Assembly: GCA_033239005.1 (NCBI GenBank)
Contig: BSQZ01000105.1
Coordinates: 1,007,001 to 1,071,000 of the forward strand
Length of the DNA: 64,000 bases
From: Lamellibrachia satsuma
Taxonomy: Eukaryota > Annelida > Polychaeta > Sabellida > Siboglinidae
Reading direction: 5' to 3'
Numbering within the stretch: the stretch's first letter is position 1; each line of letters opens with the position of its first letter. The notes beneath the pieces are model-generated. The model had not been told where the DNA came from and searched no databases. It saw only the letters and a program-made list of their open reading frames with translations. Below are positions 36,501 to 50,200 of this stretch, piece by piece. The translations under genes were made by a program, and so were the position numbers.

Positions 36501-39500
36501 GTTGAACCCCAGTTTTATTGACATCCATATTTTCTGTCACAGCCAGTATCTGCAGACAGATCCACTGTATACAAGCAACTCAAAACATCTCACTCCCTGT
36601 TAGCATTAAGCACCCACAGGAAATATAATATTTCGCTGTAATCTAAAAACCCACCTGTTTAAACTCGGCTATCCTCCATTACAACTGGAATTGCTAATCG
36701 ATTACAATCTGCTTAACCCCTTTTGTTTTAGCATGCTGTCGAGATTGGTTCTCCCCAGGATTTTACTATTTTAGCGCAATACAAATACGAATACATTTAT
36801 TTCAGGTAAAAACACCCATAAATAATGGGTACATGCAAATATGTATAAAAAAATACACAGCATTTAAAAAGTAATTAAGTTAGAAATATAAATAGATAAA
36901 AATAAAATAAGTCTATAAGTTAAAAAAAGTTATTAAGTGTAAGAAATAATTAAATAAATAGGTAAAAGAGAATATAAAGTCACCATCTTACAATATACAG
37001 TGATCGCACATAATGTTTTAACAAACGCATATTTCGCATCTATTATAATTTTATTTAATCTCATGAATGCTCAAAGAAATTTATTATTATTACTATCATA
37101 ATGAATAACTACTCTAAATAATTAATATGATAGTCATAGACATTTACTCAGGCATTATAACTTAATAAGATTAACCAATACTGTTTTAATTACAGTGTGA
37201 TTTTCTTTTATCACTTTGTTAATGAGAAAGAAAACAACTATGTCAAGTTCTGCCCATTGCACAACCACATCTGTCAGATGGTCAATGTCTGAAACAAATT
37301 ATCTGCTGTGTAAAATGCTCAGTGTGAACATGTAAAAACTTAACTGACAGATACCCATGAGGGTGGTTCACCCATTCATGCCTTGTCCATATGATGTCTG
37401 CAGCTTGCTGCCTCGGATACCAATAATGCTAAATAGTTGTTAAACTTTCTGAATGATTACGCAAAGCGAATCTTTTCAATTAAGTGCTTCAGTTATGTTG
37501 TGCCGTTTCATGAATCCGTTACTGACTAATACACAGTATGACTTCATATTGGTCAGCCAGCTGGTCGACATATTGGTCAGCCGGCTGGTCGACATATTGG
37601 TCAGCTGGCTGGTCGACATATTGGTCAGCTGGCTGGTTGACATATTGGTCAGCTGGCTGGTCGACATATTGGTCAGCTGGCTGGTTGACATATTGGTCAG
37701 CTGGCTGGTCGACATATTGGTCAGCTGGCTGGTTGACATATTGGTCAGCTAGCTGGGTAGCTAGCTTAACTGACAGATGCCCATGAGGGTGATTCACCCA
37801 TTCATGCCTTGTCCATATGACGTCTGCAGCTTGCTGCCTCGGATACCAATAATGCTAAAAATTTGTTAAACTTTCTGAATGATTACGCAAAGTGAATCTT
37901 TTCAATTAAGTGCTTCAGTTATGTTGTGCTGTTTCATGAATCCGTTACTGACTAATACACAGTATGACTTCATATTGGTCAGCCAGCTGGTTGACATATT
38001 GGTCAGCTAGCTGGTCGACATATTGGTCAGCTAGCTGGTCGACATATTGGTCAGCTAGCTGGTCGACATATTGGTCAGCTGGTTGGTCGACATCTGACAA
38101 CGAAATCAAATTGCAGAATGAAATGAAGACGTTTAGCAGCTTACATCACTTACCTTAACACCATATTCAACATCAAATTTCTTCACTTTCAATTTCACCA
38201 GACTTGTATTCTGTGGAAAAACCGTTTAAGGCTACTGAAGACAACAGATCTCCAAATAAGTATTTGCATAATCAAGTGACAGCTGCTATCAAGAAACAAT
38301 CGCACAGCTGATTCCTTTGACAGAGAACAAGAACATTTATTTTGGCTCCATCTACATAAAGTCATATTTCAGGAAAACAATTACCACCACATGCAAAACA
38401 GTAATAAATCCTACTGAACACATAGTGTGACCTAAATGGGGTCAGTGACTCCTGTCTGTCCTTCAAGCTAGGTTGTGTATAGGACATAGTGAAGATAGGG
38501 CACACATAGGCCGAGACAAGAAATTCCATTACAAGTCCTTGGTATTGTGGTAATAAGCTGACAAAGGTTTCTTTACTGGCCTAGCTCCTAGCTCCCAGCT
38601 TAAATGAACACCTAACGTGCCAGTAAGGTGGGACAGAAAAAAAACATATTTAGGTCGGTTCAAATAACCAGACATTGGCTCAGATGGAGCCATGTGCTAC
38701 CAAAACAATGCTAAGAAGACAAACCACAAACTGTGCTGGAGGACACGTCCATAAGTGACCCCATTCAAAAATCTTGTGAATTTTATTATAAAGAGCAGTG
38801 ACAACTCGTAACATGATCGACTGTCGAGCGTCTCACCTCCGAAATGTTGATTCTGGCCTCTGGTTTGATGGAGCCAATCCGTTGCAGGAAGCCATATTCC
38901 AAGATGTAATGATCAATATGGCTAGGGTGCGGGGGTGGCAGCCAGCTGATGCTCACCAACCCCACCTGGGGCAGCACCGTCACACTGACATTGTGAACTG
39001 CTACCGGGGGTTTGTCTGGATACACTGACAAGATTGTAAATATTGCTAACATTCGTAGACATTATTCTACATTATTCTTCTATATATCTGTAAATGCATG
39101 ACATGATATTTTATTAGGTATATTCCTATAGTTCCTTGGTTAACAGTACCATTGTTTTTTTCTAGCTGGAAAATGTCACTATTACTTTATTTCTTTTGTA
39201 ACCATTTTATTGACAGAAGGATTCTTAAAAAAATATGCAAGAATCTTCCTCCAAGTTAACAAATACAAAGTGTATGCTTACATGGAGTGGGACAATGATA
39301 TCCTGTAATGTTAGCACAATCTGAAAACAAAAACGTGAATTGAATGTGAACTGACAGGTCTTTTGTAAATGCAGCAGTCGTAAATATAAAACTGTGTGAA
39401 GATAATGCAATATCAAAACAAACATCAATGTAATTATCATAAAGCATTTTACATCATTAATGTTGTTTTAATCATGGTAATTTATTTTGCACAGAAACCT

Positions 39501-42500
39501 TTAGAATCATTCATTAGCTACACTTTGCAGCTATATTTACTGAATAACCAATTATGTGACATGACTTTGTTTTGCAAGTGTAGTTACATTTGATCTAGAA
39601 GCATTTTAAGCAAATCGACAATTTGATCCACTCCCTGACTGATTGGTGAAAATGTGAGCTCATAATCATATACGGCTTCACCTGTCAAGTCGATGGTGAA
39701 GTTGTAAGGATCACCTTGCACAGAACAGGTCGATAATACTTCCACCATGGAGAAGAACTGACAACCAAAGCCGAGATAATGTATCCGTATGGTCGCCTGG
39801 TAAACATCTTCCTGATCAAAGGAGATATCATGTGATAGAACAGGACGAAATCTAGTATGAGGACAACAAGTTCCTGCATTTTAAAATTGGCCATTTCCCA
39901 ACATTGTTCTTTGAAATGGCACCATTTATATGCTGATCACATAGATTTAACAAGATTTAACAAGATTTGCCATCCAAGCCAAAGGCCCAGATGGCAAGTG
40001 GACAAGGAAGCCATTGGCTTATCGAGAGTCCAACAATGTTCACCTACTTATAACCCGCCCTCCTGATATAAGAAAGAGCATTTTAATATCTTACTAGTCT
40101 TATAAAGGTCTCACACCCATATAGAGAATGGATGAAGAAAGACTGACAGAGAAAGCTTGGAAACAGAAGAGGGTGGCAGAAGGTGAAGAGGAAGGCCAAA
40201 ATTAAGATGGAAGGACAGTGTTAAGAGCGATATCAAAAAGGCAGAAGTGACCAGCTGAACGTAGGAGAGAACGACAGATGATTGCAATGGATGGAGATGA
40301 TTTGTCGAGAGGGTGGAACAGATTAAGTGACGTGGCCCCCACCTCGGAAGGGACCAAGGGGGAAGAAGATAAAAGCTTCAGTAGCCCAGATAGGGTTCTA
40401 ACTTTTACAAAATTGCAATTCTTCAAGATGCAAATTTTAGCTCATGAAGATATGAAAAGTTGATCACAATATTAAATAAATAGTTACTATATCAGGTAAT
40501 ATCATGGCAACATCAAAAATATTCTAGTGTGGATACAGCAAAATGTAATATTTCAAGGATGCAGCACTGTATGCAAGAACTTTTTCATCTGTGTGTGGAT
40601 TGACTGTGTCTTTTTGTTAATGCTACTTCATGTCCTCTGTTACTTCTGCATTCTCTAAGTATTAAGACAGTACTTCAGTCAATCTTAGCCTTTCAACAAA
40701 TCGTTGTTAGTCTCCTTTTAATTTTCTGGTCTGTGGTGTTGTCAGCCAACCTATGCAGTGTTGTATTTGTGACCTGCAGTTGTCATATGACATTGAGTTT
40801 TTGCATGTCATATATTGGAACACAAGTTGGAAGGATTCATGTGTGTAAGGATGAAATGCATACGCCGATACTATCAATGAAATATCACACAGCCAAAAAC
40901 CTTTGCCTGCAGACTAGGCCGGGATTACATGCTGATTACAATCAAACATAACAATTGACACCAAAACAATCAATAGTCAATCAATCATTCAATGGTTGGA
41001 CATGCAATTTAATGATCCTCACATGGGTTTGTTTCCAAATAGTTCCAACACGGCCACTGGTGATACTGACCATTAAGTCTGTTTTACTTTGACAATTCTA
41101 AGAACTGCAGTTGATCACATAAAACAAGAATGGAACTAGTGTTACGTAATCTGCCATTTCTCAATTGTTGTTAGCAATACGGATTTAGAAAACAACTCTA
41201 GACAAAAACAAATTAAAAAACTGAACGCTAATTGACTAACAGCTAAGACACAAGTTTGTTCTTTATTGCGTACATTACCTCAGTCAGCTGAAAATTGAAT
41301 AGTGGTACAGGAGGAACAGCGGTTGACTTGCAGAGTTTCCCAAGATTAGTAGACATAAACTTTCCCACATTCTCATCCTTCCAACCTACTCACAAAACAA
41401 AGACATAGGCAGAAGAATGTATTCAAGGACGCAACACCAACTTACTTTCTTCTACAAAATAAAACATGACCTCCTGAAAATTGTTCTGCCATAACATCAC
41501 ATAATCTCATGCACCCGATTCCAATAAATATATAAAAACACAAACACATATAAATATATACATACTCATTCCATTCCCAAGTTTGTTATTTTTATAGTTT
41601 TGTGGTTTCCACAACATAAAATAATTGTTCCAAAATAATAAAATAATAAAAAAATAAAGCAGGCAACAATTTAGAGTAAATAAAAAAATATGTCAAGGTA
41701 TACAGTACTAGAATCAAGAACGCTGATATTAAAATAAGTTACTGTGTAAATTTAACTTCCTCACCTGTTGGAAGTCTGTATTTGAAAGAGTAAACAAAAT
41801 AATTGCCATCATATTTAAAAGTGTCATCTTGCTGAATGATTCTGATGACACCTGGCTTTGGGAGATCTGAAAAAGAAAAGTTGATAAACAACTAAAAACC
41901 AAATATTGTAGGCCCCTATGGCTATGTCATATGCATGTGCTGTAATTTGCAAAATGAGCGCATTTTAATGCATTTGAAAACTGACCTAAAATTCTGTTGA
42001 ATTAGGATGTGTAGATTCTAAATGAACAGAAAATTTGTAAAAGGTTGTGAAATAGATTTGTAATTAACTGTTGCTATTAGCTAATTGTCATGGTCGAGTG
42101 TCATTGACATTGTAATTGACTGATTGAATCATCGACCCATTGGCATTGAATCAGCAAAAATGGCAAATTCCACGGCGGCTTTCGTTAATAATGACTATGC
42201 CCTGGCCCTGGGGCCTGGCAAGTGTTTATCCGGAAAATACTTTTTGTTGAATTGACTCGATAAATTTGCATTACCCATTAGTTCTTTCATAAATTCCAGT
42301 GGAATTGGAACAACATGTGAATATTTAACATAATTTAGCAACATTGCCATATCCAAGACGAATTATCTGATAAGCACCGTGATGAAAGTCGCAATTGTGA
42401 TACTTTTCTTTTATTCTCGGTAAGATAAGATCCACAAGCAGACCACAGCAATCATAGTTTGACAAACCCCGTCAGAGGGCGGTATTGTCCACATAGTGGT

Positions 42501-44199
42501 GACAATCGAGGCAGTTAAAATCACTTGACTAAAACCGTTAATACGGTTTCTTATCAAATGTTGCATGTAGCAACACCTCGTGAACACCTCACAAGAAGTT
42601 ATACTAATACACAAAGCGTCGCATGTACTAATACGTAACGCGTCGGAAGCTGGCGACCAATATTTCACGTAACAGAATCGATTTCTGTCTGAAATGAGCG
42701 GCGGAAGTGTGACGTCACACGTATAGACGACTTAGTCTTAGACGTCGTTACTTACGGCTACGCTTCTCGCCGCAATCTCGGTCTAGACAGGAGATACTGG
42801 GAAGCAGATAGGCATACACAATACAAAACGAGGAAGACGTATGATATACTAATATAAGGGTCGGTTGGTTTCCCGGTCTACGAAGGAGATACGCAGACGT
42901 AGTCTGTACGACAGATTTATAGGCAGCGCACCTTCCTAACGAGGATGGCATCTGCTAAACCTAAGGCCCAGGCCAGAGCAAGGATCATGGCCATGGGTCC
43001 CGAACCGACACAGTCACAGGAGCCCGATTCATGATCTGCATATTTTAAATTAAAGCCGTGGGGGGAAGAGGATCCAGCTAAAAATGAGGTTCGCTTTCTC
43101 TGTCTCTGGTCGCCACTGGTTCTTTAACCACAACTCGGGCATTCTGATGCAGTGGCCTGCCCGCGCGGGGTTGGTTCTTGACAATTATGACCATGATGCT
43201 GGTTGTCTTAAGTAAGGACGTTGGTGTTGGTGCGGTGCTCTTCCCACTGGATTCGAAGGATCTTTCAAAGACAACGTTGATGAAATTTCGTCAGGGTCTT
43301 TGGTAGCAACATTGTGTGACCCAGATCTAACTCCCCTACAGTAGAGTAAACGGCTTTGTAGATCTTGATCACGGTCTCCTTCGTGAGGTTCAATTCCTCA
43401 ATGAATCGGTGGTGCAGCAAAAACGATGCTTATCCGCTTCGATGGTTGCCTTTTGGACATGTGACTCCAGACGTATGGGAAGTGCTCGACAACTTCAACG
43501 GTTCCTCCCGAGACTTCTTGTTGTAGCTTGGTGCATGAACTTAGTCTTCTTGAAGTTAATGGAAATAGCCGGGCTTCGGTAGGCCTCGGTCTTTGTGTGT
43601 AGCCGCTGCTGTCGACCCATTGCGTGTAATCGTTACTGTCGACCCTTTAGCGTGTAGTTAACTGTTGACCCTTAGCGTGTATTAAACTGTTGACCCTTAG
43701 CGTGTAGTCAATTGTTGACCCTTAGCGTGTAGCCGCTATAGTCGTCCCTTAGCGTGTAGTCGGTACAGTCGACTCTTAGCGTGTAACCGCTATAGTCGTC
43801 CCTTAGCGTGTAACCGCTATAGTCGTCCCTTAGCGTGTAACCGCTATAGTCGTCCCTTAGCGTGTAGTCGCTGCTGTCGACCCTTTGCGTAAATCGTTAC
43901 TGTCGACCCTTTAGCGCGTATTTTACTGTTGACCCTTAGCGTGTATTAAACTGTTGACCTTAGCGTGTAGCCGCTATAGTCGACGTGTAGCCGCTATAGT
44001 CGACCCTTAGCATGTAACCGCTATAGTCGTCCCTTAGCGTGTACTCGCTGCTGTTGACCCTTACTGTGTAGTCGCTGCTGTCGACCCTTAGCGTGTAGGC
44101 GCTGCTGTCGACCCGTGAAGCAGCTACTGTCGACCCTTAGCAGCTGCTGTCGACCCTTACAGTGCAGCAGCTACTGTGCACCTGTGGGTGGGTGGGTGT

Positions 44200-44284
<85 letters not shown>

Positions 44285-47200
44285 TGTGTGTGTGTTTACA
44301 CGACCGATTCTTGCAACGCGATATCACGGGACACCATTTGGACGGACCAACTGGACAACAGGTCGCACTTATAGTTTCCAGACATGTCGCTCATCTAAAC
44401 GCACACCTAATTAAGCTGCGCCTTGTTACACGGCACAGTGTCGACCGACGACCAACTGGGGCACACATCGCTCGTGTAAACCAATATAAGAATACAAACA
44501 ATGCCACGCAGTGAGCTGGGCTTGAATGGATCCGTAACTGTTATTTTCCGGATATCGCACATTTTTATCTGGTTTGCATATTTATTAGTGCTGCATCGCG
44601 GTCTTCCTTACATTTGAGAAGCCTTACCTTCAATTTTCTTTTCATCCGATAAACCCATGCTTCCGAATCGATTGACGGGTGATACACGAAATGACCCAAC
44701 CGTGCACAGATCGAATGATGTATTTGTCGTCTGCAAAAATAGCGAATATTTTACTATCCAGTAATTGGGAAATTAACTAATTAACCTCACACGTTCAGCA
44801 TATCTTGGGCGACAGCTTTATCCCAGCCCCCTGGGCCTAGATCAGACAATCACGTAAAGTTGTGTGCATTAAAAAGACTGATGGAGCATCCAATTACGCG
44901 TTGTTGCTCAATAACTCCGCGAGGATAATTATACCACAGAGGGACCGGTGCTTTGTGGAGCACCGCAAATGAATGATCCCATAAGTTTCCCTAGTGCTCC
45001 GGTGACCGCGCCGGCTGCAGCGATCCATCGAAAAACCTATTGGAGCCTAATTTAGTATGGCACAACACTCGCAGTCAAAATTTATCATTCTTTTCTTCAT
45101 ACACGGTCACGTTTTTCATCGTTACGGCGTGATTTAATGCAAAAAAATTGTTTAACGGGACACGGTTTGGGTTAAATATTAATGTAATACAAAATGTATT
45201 TTTTTTGTAAATTGAATCCGTTCGCTATTGTAGAAACCTTGGACATTCGCAGTTTTCATTAGCCTTTGGACGACAAATGTGCCTTACGAAACAGCCTAAA
45301 TAGCTGTATTATTTATATTGGTCATTGTCAATCTGTTAAAATCCATACCATTTTTGCGAAGACATTTCTATAGAATTCAGAAAATATTGTATATAATTTG
45401 TAGTATTCTATAATGTTATATACAATGAATGTAGCATGCTATGACATCATATAAAAATCAATCAAAAATGTATAGAAATCTATAAGAAAAAGTAGTAGTA
45501 GTAGACTTAAGGAAACTCTATAGAATCTGTAGTATTCTATATTTTTTGATGCACAATTCCACTAATACTCTGCGTCTCTGTAGAAGTTCTATACATATTT
45601 CTGTCGATTTTTTTGCTAAGCCTAGGGGAGTCAAATGCAGGTATTTATTTACCCCAATAAAAAAGAAATTACATAATGTAAACATAGCACATGTAGGTGC
45701 ACTAGGAGTATGTAGAGAGGTAAACCTCCTTACCCATTTGATGACTTTCCATTCGTCTTGTGATTGCTTCACAATGACTGCATACAAGACGGCATTTGTC
45801 GTCTCGTTGACGATAGAACTCCAACTCAGACGCAGCTCGGCCGGCGAGTCGCTCTCCAACCGTAATGATGGGTGACTGGGATAATACGTTGGGTAGGTTC
45901 TCTGCTCTGAAAAAAAAATTAATAAAATAAATGGATTTGATTTGAGCTGGTCCAAATTATTTCTCGTACAATGGGAAGTTGTAGACCGGACGTTTTCCTA
46001 AGAAATAAAATGTTAAAACTGCTAACACCCTTAAGAACAATAGGCCTATTTTGTGTTGACGCGTGACCGTTAGGGCACGGCAGAACGGGGATTTCCCCGT
46101 GTTGCCCTGTTGGTCACCCTCATATGATACCCATGGATATAAAGAACTTTGGATTACGGAACAGTTTGACCACGTCCTATCTTGTTCCATATAGCGAAAT
46201 GAAGTCCTAAAGTTTGCAGCATATTTACCCCCACGGCTCAATTTTAGTGTGCTCCAAGAAAACAATGCACTCACATTTTGTAATGGGTCGTTCACTGCAT
46301 TATAAATCAACAAGGCACAACATTCGACCCGTGTTCTTTCTTAGGCCCTACCTGCCGTAGCGTTCTTCTGTGAGTCGCATTCCTTGTGACATGTATCGTG
46401 ATTCTGCGACAAATGTACAAAACGTGTCATTGATAGGGTACACCAGTTATAGTGCGGATGACATTAACTAGCAGCAGAACTCTCTCAGACAAAGTTCACG
46501 AACCCCAAACAAGTCGTAGTTACCAGTCGAGAACGAAAGTTTAAAAGGGGCCCCAGTTGGCGACTCGTAAATACAAAATGTAAGGGGGTCATGAACTCTA
46601 TTTTCACGTCGTAAATTCGTATTAAATATGTAAATAGGGCCTACGAGTCCATTGGAACGCAGCATATGACTTCCACATATGAATTGCAATGGACTTCACA
46701 CAACCTTCTCTGACAGTCACAAATAATAGCCATGGAAGCTATTATGTTTTTATCCATGTAATTTGTTTTTGTTGGATACGTGTGTGCTATCGGTTAGTTT
46801 GAACATCACGTTATTGGAAATACACTGGTGTTCATCAGTTTGAGCATCAGGTTATTGGAAATACACTGGTGTTCATCAGTTTGAGCATCACGTTATTGGA
46901 AATACACTGGTGTTCATCAGTTTGAGCATCACGTTATTGGCAATACACTGGTGTTCATCAGTTTGAGCACCACGTTATTGGCAATACATTGGTGTTCATC
47001 AGTTTGAGCATCACGTTATTGGCAATACACTGGTGTTCATCAGTTTGAGCATCACGTTATTGGAAATACACTAGTGTTCGTCAGTCAGCCATTTTATCTT
47101 ACAAAATGGCCGCCGTAATTTGTCTACAAACGTGATTGTCTGAGTTGGTGATCATATATTTTTTACTAAATATGATCAAATAAAACTTGTAGCACTCATG

Positions 47201-50200
47201 ACAGCCATTTTTGATTCAAGAATATGAATACGTCGTGGCGCTCTATCGTGGTTCCATAGACACGCAGTCGCGTACACAATCCATTAGTTTAAGTTTGGTG
47301 TTAACTGACGGCCTCCGTCAAATGACCGGACTGCTTGTTATTCCACACCCAACACCTGCCTCTATGGCTTAACAATTTGTACAGTTCTGCAATGTCTTCG
47401 CTTATCGGCGTGTTCCCCACGAGTGACTGTCGTTCATTCATCACGTGGGTACCGGACTTACGCGTGTGTTCGTCGATCAGGCGGTGGCATCGGTGCAATG
47501 GTCAGTGACAATCTATCATCGACGCTGTGTACAGCACTCGACCCAGAAGTTGGTAAGAACACCACAAATGCGCCGTAGGTGTAGTGAAAAGAAAGCAAAA
47601 TAGAGTAGGGCAGACGCCAAGTCTCCTGCTTTGGGAGGGAGCTTCTTTTTTGCCTTTTTTATCGTTTCCTGCTTCTTCTTTTTTTCTCAAAATACTCTCC
47701 TGTTTTTGTGAAACAATACCACATTTTCTATTAAATCAGACCTAAATGTTTTTAAACATACCGCATAACGGGAGGGGCTCCCCTCACACTATATCTTCCT
47801 TCCTTCCTTTACTTCGTAGCGGGAGAAGCTCCCCTCACACTATACCCTCCTTCCTTCCTTTACTTCGTAGCGGGAGGGGCTCCCCTCACACTATATCTTC
47901 CTTTCTTCCTTTACTTCGTAGCGGGAGAAACTCCCCTCACACTATACCCTCCTTCCTTCCTTTACTTCGTAGCGGGAGGGGCTCCCCTCACACTATATCT
48001 TCCTTCCTTCCTTTACTTCGTAGCGGGAGTGGCTCCCCTCACACTATACCTTCCTTCCTTCCTTTATTTCGTAGCGGGAGTGGCTCCCCTCAAACTATAT
48101 CTTCCTTCCTTCCTTTACTTCGTAGCGGGAGGGGCTCCCCTCACACTATATCTTCCTTCCTTCCTTTACTTCGTAGCGGGAGAAGCTCCCCTCACACTAT
48201 ACCCTCCTTCCTTCCTTTATTTCGTAGCGGGAGGGGCTCCCCTCACACTATACCTTCCTTCCTTCCTTTACTTCGTAGCGGGAGAAACTCCCCTCACACT
48301 ATACCCTCCTTCCTTCCTTTATTTCGTAGCGGGAGGGGCTCCCCTCACACTATACCCTCCTTCCTTCCTTTACTTCGTAGCGGGAGGGGCTCCCCTCAAA
48401 CTATATCTTCCTTCCTTCCTTTACTTCGTAGCGGGAGGGGCTCCCCTCACACTATCCCCTCCTTCCTTCATTCCTTTAATTCATAGCGGGAGGGGCTCCC
48501 CTCACACTATACCTTCCTTTCTTCCTTTACTTCGTAGCGGTAGAAACTCCCCTCACAGTATACCCTCCTTCCTTCTTTTACTTCGTAGCGGGAGGGGCTC
48601 CCCTCAAACTATATCTTCCTTCCTTCCTTTATTTCGTAGCGGGAGTGGCTCCCCTCACACTATACCTTCCTTCCTTCCTTTACTGCTATGCTACCTATAG
48701 CAGGAGAATTACCCTTCTCCCAATTCTTTAACTTGGCAACTCTGGAGTAGAAACGCAATCAACATACGTGAAACAGAACACATTTCCACAATGATGCTTA
48801 CGCAAGTTGTAATCCATTCATCAGCTGTGATTGGACTGCAGAGGGCAGTGCAGTGTATCTGAAACAGAAGATTGTATATTCATATCACGTGTGATCGAGT
48901 GACGCCTAATATGTTTATAAACAAGCGTTTTTGTGCGAGTCCCTTGCCGCGAGTAATCAACATTATGCCAGCGATGGCAAAAGAAGCCAACCGATATTAA
49001 ATAAATCATGAGCATTTGTATCCGTTGGTTCTACGGAAAACGGCTTAGTTATAAAAACGTCAGCTTCGATGGAAAAGGGCGTGCATTACGTTAGCACTCG
49101 GTCTACCTACGTCAAAGGGTAACGACATAGGAAAAATAAATTGTTGATATTAGAAGACGGAACAACAGCAACATCATGAGGCAAAGAGGAATGTTCCTGA
49201 TTGCTGCAAGGGCGGGAACTGTGACGTCAGGAGACTTCCGTTCGTACGATTAGTAGGCCATTTTGGTTCCAAATTAACGCACATGTGCAAGTCGACTTTA
49301 TAAAATAATATCGTTCACAATAAATTAAGTTGTTAGTATGCTTTTTAAAGTTTTCACACATTTCAGATGCGTTTTTTTATCGTAACTATCAATTTTCTTT
49401 TATTAGGCCTATGTTATCTGTAACATTTATAATTCAAGCCTTTCGTTATGTAGACCCCTACTTAATATTCTATGTAACACCACATGTTGTTTCGCGTTTT
49501 ATTAGCTTTGCTTGCAAGTGTGGTTTATGTAAACATCTCTACAGTGTTTATTTCCCGATGGTGCTGACGTGTTGCGTTAAAAATTACGACATTTGTATGT
49601 GATTATCACCTGAATTCGTGAGACTTTTATATAAGAGGACTCATCGCGGACTTTGCCGCACATGCCAAGTTTATAAATTTGAAGACACGCACACACGCAC
49701 GCACGCACGCACGCACAATTCATACTGACGGAATGGAAATTACCACAAGTGAAGTTAAACAGGTGGTTTACCTACACCGGACGTTATAATATCATTTCCT
49801 GCCCCACAGTTGTGGTTGCTGACTGGATAAGACGTCGTAAATTCCGTCCGGGTAAACACAGAATAGTGCCGGTGTTTGCTCATAAAGATAACTGAGCAGG
49901 CGATAGTGTTATTTTGGTACGACGAGCAGGTTGAGAGGGACAATTGGTGTAAGTGTCAAGTGGACGCGGAGTCTATCATGTGAGTCGCTGGACAACAAAT
50001 TGGTGATAACCAGGTTTACACAGACAACAGACCACTTTCTATGGGTCACAAGCATTGTAGTCAAACGTTACTGTTACTGACTCAGCCTGCCGCCTTTTCG
50101 TAAACAAAAGAAAGCGCATGTTGAAGTTACATGCACGGCTGAAATTGTATACAATAAATTTAGTAAACATAATTTAGTAAACATAAACATTATTCGGAAG

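Noticed and set aside
45957..46313. Minus-strand open frame with serine/tryptophan-rich sequence next to the first FN3 exon
   Set aside because: It is not bounded by splice sites in a compatible phase and shows no recognisable domain.
47746..48700. CRISPR-like regular repeats with a palindromic core
   Set aside because: Units are contiguous with no unique spacers, and the setting is an animal gene. It is a minisatellite.
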